From assembly GCA_021734255.1 (NCBI GenBank), contig JAIPJM010000025.1:1-41565 (forward strand): a stretch of DNA of 41,565 bases. Reading direction: 5' to 3'. The position numbers and the translations under genes are program-made. The DNA comes from Fidelibacterota bacterium. GTDB lineage: Bacteria > Fidelibacterota > UBA8477 > JABMPR01. Of this stretch, positions 26,360-34,551 are shown one piece after another. The notes beneath the pieces were generated by a model. The model was not told the DNA's origin and did not search any database. It worked only from the letters and a program-made list of their open reading frames with translations. How positions within the stretch are numbered: the first letter of the stretch is position 1; the number at the start of each line of letters is the position of its first letter.

Positions 26360-27055
26360 ATGGATGCCAATTCTTATATCAACATATTCTCAACAAAAGG
26401 AATCGAATACATACTGATCCTGAGTTTTTTCGCTCTGTTTGTTCCGTTTCTTCGCATGCTTAAAGAAATTGAAAGTCCGCTGTTCGCATTGAAGGATGTT
26501 CGCCTTCCCAAAGGCGTATTCTTTGATAAGACCCACACATGGGCATTTCTCAATTCAGCTGGTCAGATCCATGTCGGAATTGATGATTTTTTAGCCGCAG
26601 TTACTGGACCGGTGACGCTTCAAGTTGTTAAATCAGCTGGGGATAATGTTCAACGCGGTGATCATCTGGCCACACTTGTCAACAAGGATCGCCAATTAAA
26701 GATCTATTCACCAGTTAGTGGCAAACTCACTGCCGTGAATAGAAGCCGCTTAAAGAAATTCTCAAAAGTCACGAATAAGGAGTTCGTTGAGAACTGGTTA
26801 TTTGACATCACTCCAAAACGCTGGGACCTGGAACGTGGAATGATGGTGATCGGTGAAAGAGCCAACCAATGGCTACAGGGCGAAACTGCCCGGTTGAGGG
26901 ATGTCCTGGCATTTGCCATGCGGAAATATGAGCTGACGCCTCAGCCCATCCTCCTTCAGGAAGGTGGGGAGATTTCCAACAATGTTTTGGAATCTCTGTC
27001 GCCTGAGATCTGGGAAGAATTTCAAAGTGAGTTCATAGACGCTGCAAAAAGTTAG
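26360..27055 (+). CDS. Second membrane-anchored H-protein-like protein, no lipoyl lysine
   Basis: A 231-aa paralogue of the protein at 23513. It has a membrane helix at about residues 15-33, an H-protein-like domain (about 50-155: THTWAFL, IHVGIDDF, YSPVSGKLTAVN) and a tail with GERANQWLQGETARLRD and LLQEGGEI. The equivalent of the lipoylated Lys is Asp110 (flanked by Lys109 and Arg111), so conventional lipoylation is not expected. It starts 11 bases after the NrfD gene. The two anchored H-like proteins flank the FeS/NrfD pair, which suggests a four-subunit membrane complex. Confidence 0.82.
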   Translation: MDANSYINIFSTKGIEYILILSFFALFVPFLRMLKEIESPLFALKDVRLPKGVFFDKTHTWAFLNSAGQIHVGIDDFLAAVTGPVTLQVVKSAGDNVQRGDHLATLVNKDRQLKIYSPVSGKLTAVNRSRLKKFSKVTNKEFVENWLFDITPKRWDLERGMMVIGERANQWLQGETARLRDVLAFAMRKYELTPQPILLQEGGEISNNVLESLSPEIWEEFQSEFIDAAKS

Positions 27056-27061
27056 TTAAAT

Positions 27062-27105
27062 CATGGGGTGTCAGCGCCTTGATCACGAGGTGCTGACACT
27101 CCATG
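27062..27105 (+). terminator. 18-bp hairpin after the fourth operon gene
   Basis: Arms 27062-27079 and 27088-27105 pair over 18 bp with two G-U pairs and an 8-base loop (27080-27087). No T-run follows on the plus strand, so it may be a partial terminator, a 3' stabiliser or processing site, or a binding site; it separates the four-gene block from the third H-like gene. Confidence 0.55.
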
Positions 27106-27124
27106 GATACAACAGGACACCGGT

Positions 27125-27832
27125 GTGAACATGAGCAATGAAAAATGTATCTGGATGGAAGCGGGTGTTGTTGAATATCAGCTATGCCCTCTCAAAAAAA
27201 ATTGTGACGTTTGTGACTTTCACGAAGAGATGATACGCGGATGCAGATTCCAGGAGCGCTCCGAAGGTCGAATACTACTAACCAGGAAGCCGGATGCAAC
27301 CCTGAGCCAATTTCAACCAGGCTTGCAATATCTCAATGGTCACTTCTGGTATAAGCGAGTTGGGGATAAACGGATACGCATCGGGATCGATAATTTCTTG
27401 TGGCAACTCTTCACATCGGTCCATAAGGTTGTGTTTCCGCAAAATGGTGGTCAAATCGTCGCTAACCAATGCTTTTGCTGGATGTTGCTTTCAGGTGGCA
27501 TGATCTATGTAAAAACCCCCTTTTCCGGAAAAATTCAGAACATCAACCCTAGATTCATGGGGGAGAATCTGTTCGCTTCACAACTCTACCTAGAACCTGA
27601 TAATGAGCTCTGGTTGCTTGAGTTAGAGACCTTTGATGAGAAACTGATCCCCAGCCTAAGCCGAGAATTATATCTCCAGGGAGTCGACCAGGACTGCTCC
27701 AAATTTGGACAAATGTTTCATACCGAAGACGACTCAGAAGGTGATCAGTCCTGTAAAATTTTGACCAATCCAAGAAATGATTTTCGCAAATACCTCCAAA
27801 TTGTCAGCGATGGAAAGTTATTCATCTGTTAG
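27125..27832 (+). CDS. Soluble Cys-rich H-protein-like protein
   Basis: A 235-aa protein without a membrane helix. An N-terminal Cys cluster (C8, C21, C27, C30, C40; segment CPLKKNCDVCDFHEEM) precedes an H-protein-like domain (about 60-150: GHFWYKR, IRIGIDNF, TPFSGKIQNIN). The lipoyl position is Gly124. More Cys residues are at 116, 118, 191, 210 and 235. I recall similar Cys-rich N-termini (C-WMEAGVV) in deltaproteobacterial H-like proteins, from memory only. The C-xx-C arrangement could bind a metal or Fe-S cluster. The GTG start is preferred: GGA lies 7 bases before it; an ATG at 27131 is the alternative. It lies between the complex genes and the two-component genes. Confidence 0.78.
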   Translation: MNMSNEKCIWMEAGVVEYQLCPLKKNCDVCDFHEEMIRGCRFQERSEGRILLTRKPDATLSQFQPGLQYLNGHFWYKRVGDKRIRIGIDNFLWQLFTSVHKVVFPQNGGQIVANQCFCWMLLSGGMIYVKTPFSGKIQNINPRFMGENLFASQLYLEPDNELWLLELETFDEKLIPSLSRELYLQGVDQDCSKFGQMFHTEDDSEGDQSCKILTNPRNDFRKYLQIVSDGKLFIC

Positions 27833-27833
27833 T

Positions 27834-27849
27834 TGGCATGTAATCTGCA
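27834..27849 (+). promoter_or_regulatory. Second sigma54 (-24/-12)-type promoter
   Basis: TGGCATGTAATCTGCA has the GG and GC dinucleotides at the correct 10-base separation and matches the sigma54 consensus TGGCACG-N4-TTGCW at nearly all conserved positions. It starts right at the stop codon of the third H-like gene and lies 55 bases before the kinase start, suggesting autoregulation of the two-component genes. Confidence 0.7.
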
Positions 27850-27903
27850 CAACCGTTAATAGTCATATGGGGAAATCCTCATAAGGGCTTGGAGGGATAC
27901 AGT

Positions 27904-29565
27904 ATGGCTGCGAAGAAAGCAGGGCTTGTGGGGAAGGCAGCTTCTGGTGTTTCATTTAAATCCTTTTTTAGACCACGCTCTTTATATGGGCAGCTCTTTA
28001 TGTTGTTGCTCTCCATGTCTATAATTCTTTTTGTTTTCCTGGCCTGGCTCATATTCTCCATGTCCAACAATTATTTAGAGGACGTCACCACGAGATTTGG
28101 AAAACGTTTAGCAGGCATTCTCAACTTAAATGTCCGATTCAGCATGGTGACCGGAGATCACTCTGAAATGACCCGGGCCATAGAGGAGATGCACGAAGTC
28201 CCTGGTATTCACACCGTAAGGATCTATAACAACCAGGGTGACGTTCGACACAGTACTCCTGGGGCAGAGAAGCCCCTCTTCCTGGACTCGACGTTCACGC
28301 CAGCCACTCACTTCCAGGAGGTAGATTCTGAAATATTAGCATCTGAATCCGCCTGTTTTCATAAACGCTTCGATGACTCTCAACGCTTTATGGTCATCCA
28401 TACTCCCATTCCTGCTACACCGGGCTGCCGTTCCTCCGGGTGTCACGATGATAACAATAAACTCCTGGGCTATACAGAAATTGAATTACCACTCCAGGAA
28501 ATGGACCTGGCTCTGAATCGTATTCTATATCAATATTTTTCACTGGTTATTTTCTTCCTGCTCATTCTCATGGGCACCCTGTTATTTTTTGTTCAGCGCT
28601 ATATCAACAGACCCTTAAAGCAGGTTGTTGATGCAAGTCGAGCGGTAACGGCAGGCAATATGTCTGTGCGAATAGATGTTCACGATGGTGACCTGAATGA
28701 TATTCATCATGTTGGAATGGCCTTCAATAGCATGCTGGAGTCCATACACCATAGTAGTCGTGAACTCCAGAGATGGTCCAATGAATTGGAAAATAAGGTT
28801 CGAACTAAGTCTGAGGATATCGCCCGTACCCAGAATGAGATCTATCAGATAGAGCGCTTAGCTTCCCTTGGACGTTTATCATCATCAGTTGCCCACGAGA
28901 TCAACAACCCTCTGGCCGGCATTCTGACCTATGCAAAATTAGTGACACGTATCCTGAAAAGCCCTGACCTTACTGAGGAGCGCAAGGAGGGCATATTGAG
29001 ACATATGGAGATCATTCAATCTGAAACGGCCAGATGCGGGAATATAGTAAAAGGGCTGCTGAACTTCTCACGGGATCGAAGCCAGAAGTACGAACGGACC
29101 AGCGTGAATCAGGTGTTGGCTGAGTCAGAACAATTGATCCAACACAGTTTTCAAATATCTGACACGAGGTTAGTGACAGATTTTTCCGCCCGGCGAGATG
29201 TGATACTTGCCAATGGGAATCAGATCATTCAGGCGTGTCTGGCAGTGCTCACCAACGCACTGGAGGCCATAGGAGCAGTTCAGGATGGTGTTGTTACCTA
29301 TAGGAGCTATAACCCCGATATGGATCATATCGTGGTACAGATCAAGGACAATGGCATCGGTATTCCGCAGGCAGATATTGACCACATTTTTGAACCATTC
29401 TTCTCAAGTAAGAAAGAGATGTCTGGCATTGGGCTGGGTCTGGCTGTCACCTATGGGATCCTGGAACAACATAAAGCTAAAGTCTCTGTGGAATCAGAAC
29501 CCGGCAAGGGGACCAGCATGAGGTTCATGTTTGACTTAGCAGATGGAGGGAATCAAAATGAGTAA
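27904..29565 (+). CDS. Membrane sensor histidine kinase with haem-like C-X4-C-H motif
   Basis: A 553-aa sensor kinase. Helix 1 lies at about residues 30-52, then a periplasmic domain to about 205 and helix 2 at about 207-230. A HAMP domain (about 230-285), a coiled coil, HisKA (H331 in SSVAHEINNP) and HATPase_c (DNGIGIPQ, GIGLGLAV) follow. The periplasmic end has CRSSGCHDDNNKLLGYTEIEL. Related sensors carry CxxCH haem there; here the spacing is C175-X4-C180-H181, an unusual haem variant or a redox Cys pair. ATG 27904 is chosen because GGAGGG lies 7 bases before it. It should phosphorylate the activator encoded next, whose gene overlaps it by 8 bases. Confidence 0.92.
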   Translation: MAAKKAGLVGKAASGVSFKSFFRPRSLYGQLFMLLLSMSIILFVFLAWLIFSMSNNYLEDVTTRFGKRLAGILNLNVRFSMVTGDHSEMTRAIEEMHEVPGIHTVRIYNNQGDVRHSTPGAEKPLFLDSTFTPATHFQEVDSEILASESACFHKRFDDSQRFMVIHTPIPATPGCRSSGCHDDNNKLLGYTEIELPLQEMDLALNRILYQYFSLVIFFLLILMGTLLFFVQRYINRPLKQVVDASRAVTAGNMSVRIDVHDGDLNDIHHVGMAFNSMLESIHHSSRELQRWSNELENKVRTKSEDIARTQNEIYQIERLASLGRLSSSVAHEINNPLAGILTYAKLVTRILKSPDLTEERKEGILRHMEIIQSETARCGNIVKGLLNFSRDRSQKYERTSVNQVLAESEQLIQHSFQISDTRLVTDFSARRDVILANGNQIIQACLAVLTNALEAIGAVQDGVVTYRSYNPDMDHIVVQIKDNGIGIPQADIDHIFEPFFSSKKEMSGIGLGLAVTYGILEQHKAKVSVESEPGKGTSMRFMFDLADGGNQNE

Positions 29566-30898
29566 AGATATTTCCATTCTAATTGTAGATGACGAGCTTT
29601 CAGTCAGGGACTCCCTTTCCAACTGGTTTCTTGAAGACGGATATACTGTAGAAACTGCAGAAGATGGCAAGTCTGCCCTGAAAAAGCTGGAGTCTTTCAA
29701 TTTTCATATTGTGCTGGTAGATATCAAAATGCCCGGCATGGACGGATTGGAGCTTAATCGAAGAATCAAGTCCATCAACGATGAGATCATTGTCATTGTT
29801 ATGACTGCTTTTGCATCTGTGGACTCAGCTGTTCAGGCCTTGAAAGATGGAGCCTACGACTATGTATGTAAACCCTTCGACCCCGATGCTGTCACTCATA
29901 TCATCAGAAATGCCAGCAAGAGCATTCAGTTAAGTAGTGAAAACCTCTCCCTGCAGGAGAGGATCAAAAGTCTGATCAACATTGATGATATTATTGGAAA
30001 GAGTGACAGCATTCTGGAAGTCCTTGAACAGGTCCGGGTCGTATCTGAATCAGATTCCACAGTAATCATCACAGGCGAAAGCGGGACGGGTAAAGAGCTG
30101 ATCGCCAAGGCAATTCACATGAACTCCACTCGGCGATTTTTCCCCATGGTGACTGTACATTGTGGTGCAATTGCTGAGAACCTCATGGAGAGTGAACTTT
30201 TTGGCCACGAACGTGGCGCATTCACCGGTGCTCAATATGCGCGCAAGGGGAAATTCGAGATGGCGGATGGAGCGACACTGTTCCTGGACGAAATCTCAAC
30301 GATATCCATGAAGATGCAGATCGAGCTTCTCCGGGTCCTTGAGACCAAACACTTCACTCGTGTAGGCGGGAACCGAGAATTTAAATCCGATTTCCGTATC
30401 ATTTGTGCAACCAATCGCGACCTGAAATCCATGGTAGATGCCGGTGAGTTCAGAGAAGATCTATATTACCGGCTGAATGTTTTTGCCATAGACCTTCCCC
30501 CTCTCCGCGAGCGTCCTGAGGATATTCTGCCACTGGCTAAACATTTTATCAAGATCTATTCAGAGCAAATGAATAAAGAAACCTGTGATATTGGGAAACG
30601 AGCGACTAAAGCATTGGAAAATTACCCATTCCCAGGCAATGTCCGGGAATTAGAAAACCTGATTGAACGAGCGATTGTCATAGGAAATGGAAATACGATC
30701 CGACTGAAGGACCTTCCTTTCGATAAGAAGCCTGAAGATCCAACCTGGGAATCTATCGATGAAATGGAACACCACCACATTGAGTCCATTTTGGAAAAAT
30801 ACAGCTGGAACATTTCTAAGTCGGCAAAAGCATTGGGTGTGGATAGAGCAACCTTGTACAGCAAGATAAAGAAATACAATATTCCCAAGCATCAGTGA
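29558..30898 (+). CDS. NtrC-family sigma54-dependent response regulator
   Basis: A 446-aa transcription activator. The receiver domain (about residues 1-120) has the phospho-acceptor Asp in [12 protein letters not shown]. The AAA+ domain (about 135-370) has Walker A GESGTGKE, the sigma54-contact loop GAFTGA intact, Walker B LFLDEIS and NVRELEN. The C-terminal Fis-type helix-turn-helix ([20 protein letters not shown]) binds DNA. With two sigma54-type promoters in the same locus, it is the likely activator of the H-like/FeS/NrfD operon and of its own genes. ATG 29558 follows GGAGGG by 8 bases and overlaps the kinase stop. Confidence 0.95.
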   Translation: MSKDISILIVDDELSVRDSLSNWFLEDGYTVETAEDGKSALKKLESFNFHIVLVDIKMPGMDGLELNRRIKSINDEIIVIVMTAFASVDSAVQALKDGAYDYVCKPFDPDAVTHIIRNASKSIQLSSENLSLQERIKSLINIDDIIGKSDSILEVLEQVRVVSESDSTVIITGESGTGKELIAKAIHMNSTRRFFPMVTVHCGAIAENLMESELFGHERGAFTGAQYARKGKFEMADGATLFLDEISTISMKMQIELLRVLETKHFTRVGGNREFKSDFRIICATNRDLKSMVDAGEFREDLYYRLNVFAIDLPPLRERPEDILPLAKHFIKIYSEQMNKETCDIGKRATKALENYPFPGNVRELENLIERAIVIGNGNTIRLKDLPFDKKPEDPTWESIDEMEHHHIESILEKYSWNISKSAKALGVDRATLYSKIKKYNIPKHQ

Positions 30899-31452
30899 AC
30901 AGCCCCAAGGCTCAGTCCATGCCCTCGATCAAGATCGTTCCGATCCAATTTGCACAGGTGGAGATCCTTGAAGATCTACTTCCGGAGCTGTCAACTCATT
31001 TCAGAACCGAAGTCATACTGGGGAGCCTCCCTCGATTTGATCTGTCGCCTTATTTCAATCCTGTGCGCTCACAGTATGATGCCAATGAGATCATCGTAGA
31101 GCTTAACAAGCTGGTCGTTGGCGAAATGAAGATCGTGGGGGTCACTGATCTTGATCTGTTCATTCCCGTGTTGAAATATATTTTTGGCCAGGCCTACTTG
31201 GGTGGAAACGCTGCATTGATCTCGGGATATCGGCTATACAACAGCAGGTATGGACTGCCGGAAGATCTCAATATTTTTGCGGATCGTCTGAAAAAATGTA
31301 TGATCCATGAACTGGGGCATGCGTTTGGATTGATCCATTGTCAGCAGCCAGGATGTGTCATGCTGCCAACGACTTATGTTGAAGAGATGGACCAGAAGCT
31401 GACCACCATGTGCTCGAGTTGTTTTGCCCAATTGCGCGAGAATCAACGTTGA
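30895..31452 (+). CDS. Archaemetzincin-like zinc metalloprotease
   Basis: A 185-aa protein with the extended zinc motif HELGHAFGLIHC (HExxHxxGxxH) followed by QQPGCVM, then CSSC near the C-terminus. This is the archaemetzincin pattern, with a catalytic zinc and a second Cys4 zinc. It is common in archaea and patchy in bacteria, and no substrate is known. The GTG start overlaps the response regulator stop (GTGA), so translation is coupled; ATG 30919 is an alternative. No signal peptide is seen, so it should be cytoplasmic. It is convergent with the epimerase-like gene 19 bases away. Confidence 0.85.
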   Translation: MNSPKAQSMPSIKIVPIQFAQVEILEDLLPELSTHFRTEVILGSLPRFDLSPYFNPVRSQYDANEIIVELNKLVVGEMKIVGVTDLDLFIPVLKYIFGQAYLGGNAALISGYRLYNSRYGLPEDLNIFADRLKKCMIHELGHAFGLIHCQQPGCVMLPTTYVEEMDQKLTTMCSSCFAQLRENQR

Positions 31453-31471
31453 GACCAGATCTGGCGTTTCG

Positions 31472-32989
31472 CTATCTTGGAACCGCCTCGTACTCATCCT
31501 TTATTTCATCCATGGACAATTGAATAGCTAAATAAATATTGTCGTGGACCTGAAGCTTAATGTCAGTCAACCGTGGTTCGCTGTATAGTATTTTTGTGAT
31601 GGTATCTCGAATGATCGTCAGAGCTCCACACAGTTCATCGAGAGAGACCCCCTGCTCCATTCGTCGCTGTGAAAGATCCCGGGCAAATGTCATCATCATT
31701 GAACGATCGCCATGCCGAACAGAAGCTAATAGATTATTGAACACGACATGGATATTCCATCGCAAGTCCTCAGGAGGTAATCCCTGGTAAAAGGGGAATT
31801 GCTTCTTATATCTCTGATCAACAATTTCCCGGTAGATCACTTCTACGATTTCCTCTCTCCGACGAACCATTTCCTCAGCCAGCGTAAGGGCCGGTCGATT
31901 GACCTCAAATCGCTGGAGTCTGTCAATATTCTTCCGGTCCCATTCATCTGGTCTTGATTTCATATTCTCTATTAAATGCAGTATTCGTCTCCCGATATGG
32001 TGACGATCCTTTGGATACCAATCCAGAGTCTGCCGTGTGTAGGAACAGTCCGTGTGGAATTGTTTATCGATATATTCCATCATCCAGAGTTTCTCAAACG
32101 GTCTTTTTCCCAGTAACCGACCTCTAAGATCGCGGAAGATGACGCCAATTTTTGCAATTATCACCGGGATGTGAATCGGCGTTCTTTCCTTCCCGTAATA
32201 ATACCGTGTTGCCAAGGTGAAAAGTTTTTTTAGCGCCACGGGCCTATCAGAGCTTGCCAGGAATATGGTCAATTGATCAAGATCCTCTGATTTTTCCAGG
32301 ATCTTCTCAAACATCGTAATGATACAGGATACATTAATATACGGAATGGACATGCTTCCCTCACCAGGGATCATGCGCGCATCCCAACGCTCAGACAACC
32401 ATACTTTCAAAAAATTATAGAGGGGTTCATATTCACACCAATCACTATAAACAGCGGCCAGACGGACAATGGTACAGGGAAAGTCGAGAGATGCTTCACG
32501 AACCATTTTTTCTCCCTGATGTTTGGTCAAAGCATAGGGAAAGGTGGCATTCAATTCACTTTTCTCACATACACGATCGTCGTTTTCAGGGAATTTACTG
32601 GCAACTAGTGAACTGGTAAAAATGAATCTCTTAATCTTAGCAGCTCTTGCCAGGTCCAGCAATATCCTCGTGGCATCAACATTCGTTACCTGATAAACGT
32701 CTGAATCTACCTGATCACCAAAATGATAATATGCTGCAAGATGAAAGATGTAATCGATATGGTATGCTTGGTCGGCTTCCTTGAAAGCCGTTATAAATTG
32801 GGTTTCGTCCATAATATCAACGAGGACCCATACAAGGTTTGGGTGTGATTTAACACCCGCTTCCTTTTGAGTACGTCTGGCAAAAGCAATGATCGTGAAC
32901 TTAGGAAGCAGTGCTGAAACTAAGTGTCTTCCTATGAAACCGGAGGCACCGGTCACCAATATTGTTTCGTTGTTCGCTGTGTCCACCAT
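31472..32989 (-). CDS. NAD-dependent epimerase/dehydratase fused to an RsbRD-like helical domain
   Basis: A 505-aa protein. Residues about 8-330 form an extended SDR: GASGFIGRHLV nucleotide loop and the YxxxK active site in FPYALTKHQGEKM. The C-terminal part (about 360-505) is helical, with features such as FARDLSQRRMEQGVSLDELCGAL, resembling the N-terminal domain of RsbRD-type stress sensors (RsbT co-antagonist). A fusion of a nucleotide-sugar-type enzyme to such a domain is unusual. The RsbRD assignment is by eye. A paralogue with the same layout follows upstream at 33013. The substrate is unknown. Confidence 0.8.
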   Translation of the reverse strand: MVDTANNETILVTGASGFIGRHLVSALLPKFTIIAFARRTQKEAGVKSHPNLVWVLVDIMDETQFITAFKEADQAYHIDYIFHLAAYYHFGDQVDSDVYQVTNVDATRILLDLARAAKIKRFIFTSSLVASKFPENDDRVCEKSELNATFPYALTKHQGEKMVREASLDFPCTIVRLAAVYSDWCEYEPLYNFLKVWLSERWDARMIPGEGSMSIPYINVSCIITMFEKILEKSEDLDQLTIFLASSDRPVALKKLFTLATRYYYGKERTPIHIPVIIAKIGVIFRDLRGRLLGKRPFEKLWMMEYIDKQFHTDCSYTRQTLDWYPKDRHHIGRRILHLIENMKSRPDEWDRKNIDRLQRFEVNRPALTLAEEMVRRREEIVEVIYREIVDQRYKKQFPFYQGLPPEDLRWNIHVVFNNLLASVRHGDRSMMMTFARDLSQRRMEQGVSLDELCGALTIIRDTITKILYSEPRLTDIKLQVHDNIYLAIQLSMDEIKDEYEAVPR

Positions 32990-33012
32990 ACTCCCCCAGG
33001 TGGTTAAGCTCG

Positions 33013-34551
33013 CTATCGCAAGTGAACACGCGTATACGTCGTTGGTTCTAACGCAATTTCATAAGCATCTTCGATCTCATCGATAGCCATCTGGATCGTA
33101 AGGTCTATATCATCTCTAATTCGCTGGTCGAGATCGAGGAGGGACGGTTGCGCCAGTAGATTCTGTATCACAATTTCAGATAGACTCTGATAGACATCTA
33201 CGACCTCCTCTAATTTAAACCCTTCGTGTATGCGAATACTAGCAATGAATCTTGCATAATTTGACAATGAGAGCCTGTCACCCGTTCGAACTGACACTTT
33301 CAATAGATTGAATACAATACCTAAATACCATGATACTTTGTCAACTTCCATCTGCTGATAAGAAGGAAAGCGTTCATTATTCTCTCTGGCGGTAATTCTT
33401 TCAGTTAATTCTGTAATAATATCATCTTCGAACTCTGATAAGGCATCAGAGATACGCAGATTGGGTCTATCTGGAGATTTATGCAGGGCCAGGTCATTTT
33501 TATAATGCCATTCGGTGGGAAAGGTCTTCATATGTTCGATGATATGCAGTATTCTTCGCTCCAGTGAATAGCGGGGGATGACATCCCAGTCCAGAGCCTG
33601 ACGAGTGTAGGAAGCATCAACGTCCATTCGCTCATCAATATACCTCATCATCCATGGACGTTCGAAGGGCCGTCTCCCAATCAATCTCCCGAGGATATCA
33701 AGCATCCAGACACCCAAGCGCGATAAAAATACAGGCATATGAATGGCCGTTCTCTTTTCTCCGAAGATCAATCTGGTACTGGCGTCGTACAGTTCCTGGT
33801 GGCTGGTACTATTGTCCGGGCTGGCTATGAACACATCAAAATCATTTAGATCTTCGGATCGATTGATGATGGCCTGGATCAACTTTAAAAGTGAATTAAT
33901 GTGTATATAGGGTACGGCTGAGCTACCTCTTCCTCCTAAGACTCGTGATTTCCAGGAACGGGAGGACCAGGTGTCCAGAAACTTGTATAGCGGTCCATAT
34001 TCACACCAGTCACTAAAAACAGCGGCAAAACGAATCACAGTACAGGGATAGCGCTGAGACCACTCCTTTGCCATCGCCTCACCTGCGATCTTGGTAACAG
34101 CATAGGGAAAATCGGCGTCGAGAGCGCTCTTTTCAGTCAATCTTACACCAGGATCAGGAAATTCAGATACAACCAAGGAGCTGGCAAAAATAAAGCGCTT
34201 CAAGCTAAGAGCGGCCGCTTCTTCAAAGATGACCTTGGAGCCTTCGACATTGGTCCGTTCATATTCAGGATTAGGTTCGTTTGAGAAGTCGAAATAAGCA
34301 GCGAAATGCAAAAAGTAATCTGCACCGCCACTTTCCTGAACTTCTCTGAAGATATCCCTGATACCTTGTCTATCAGTGATATCAGCTAGAAACCACCTGA
34401 TATTCTTGTGCCGTGGTATATTGACTTCCTGTTGACTTCGACGAGCAATCGCGTAGATAATAAAATGTTCTTTATGCGCCTCGACAAAATTTCTGCCGAT
34501 AAAACCAGAGGCTCCGGTAATGACGAGTCCGGGTAGCTTATTCTCGCTCAT
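33013..34551 (-). CDS. NAD-dependent epimerase/dehydratase fused to an RsbRD-like domain (paralogue)
   Basis: A 512-aa paralogue of the protein at 31472. It has GASGFIGRNFVE, ADITDRQGI, the active-site FPYAVTKIAGEAM and the same helical C-terminal domain (NYARFIASIRIHEGFKLEEVVDVYQSLSE). ATG 34551 is used because GAAGAGGAAGAG precedes it; a longer frame to 34638 runs inside the upstream gene. It overlaps the end of the small membrane protein gene by 14 bases and lies 23 bases upstream of the paralogue, so all three are likely one operon. The pair could act as a heterodimer or be recent duplicates that have diverged in sequence. Confidence 0.8.
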   Translation of the reverse strand: MSENKLPGLVITGASGFIGRNFVEAHKEHFIIYAIARRSQQEVNIPRHKNIRWFLADITDRQGIRDIFREVQESGGADYFLHFAAYFDFSNEPNPEYERTNVEGSKVIFEEAAALSLKRFIFASSLVVSEFPDPGVRLTEKSALDADFPYAVTKIAGEAMAKEWSQRYPCTVIRFAAVFSDWCEYGPLYKFLDTWSSRSWKSRVLGGRGSSAVPYIHINSLLKLIQAIINRSEDLNDFDVFIASPDNSTSHQELYDASTRLIFGEKRTAIHMPVFLSRLGVWMLDILGRLIGRRPFERPWMMRYIDERMDVDASYTRQALDWDVIPRYSLERRILHIIEHMKTFPTEWHYKNDLALHKSPDRPNLRISDALSEFEDDIITELTERITARENNERFPSYQQMEVDKVSWYLGIVFNLLKVSVRTGDRLSLSNYARFIASIRIHEGFKLEEVVDVYQSLSEIVIQNLLAQPSLLDLDQRIRDDIDLTIQMAIDEIEDAYEIALEPTTYTRVHLR

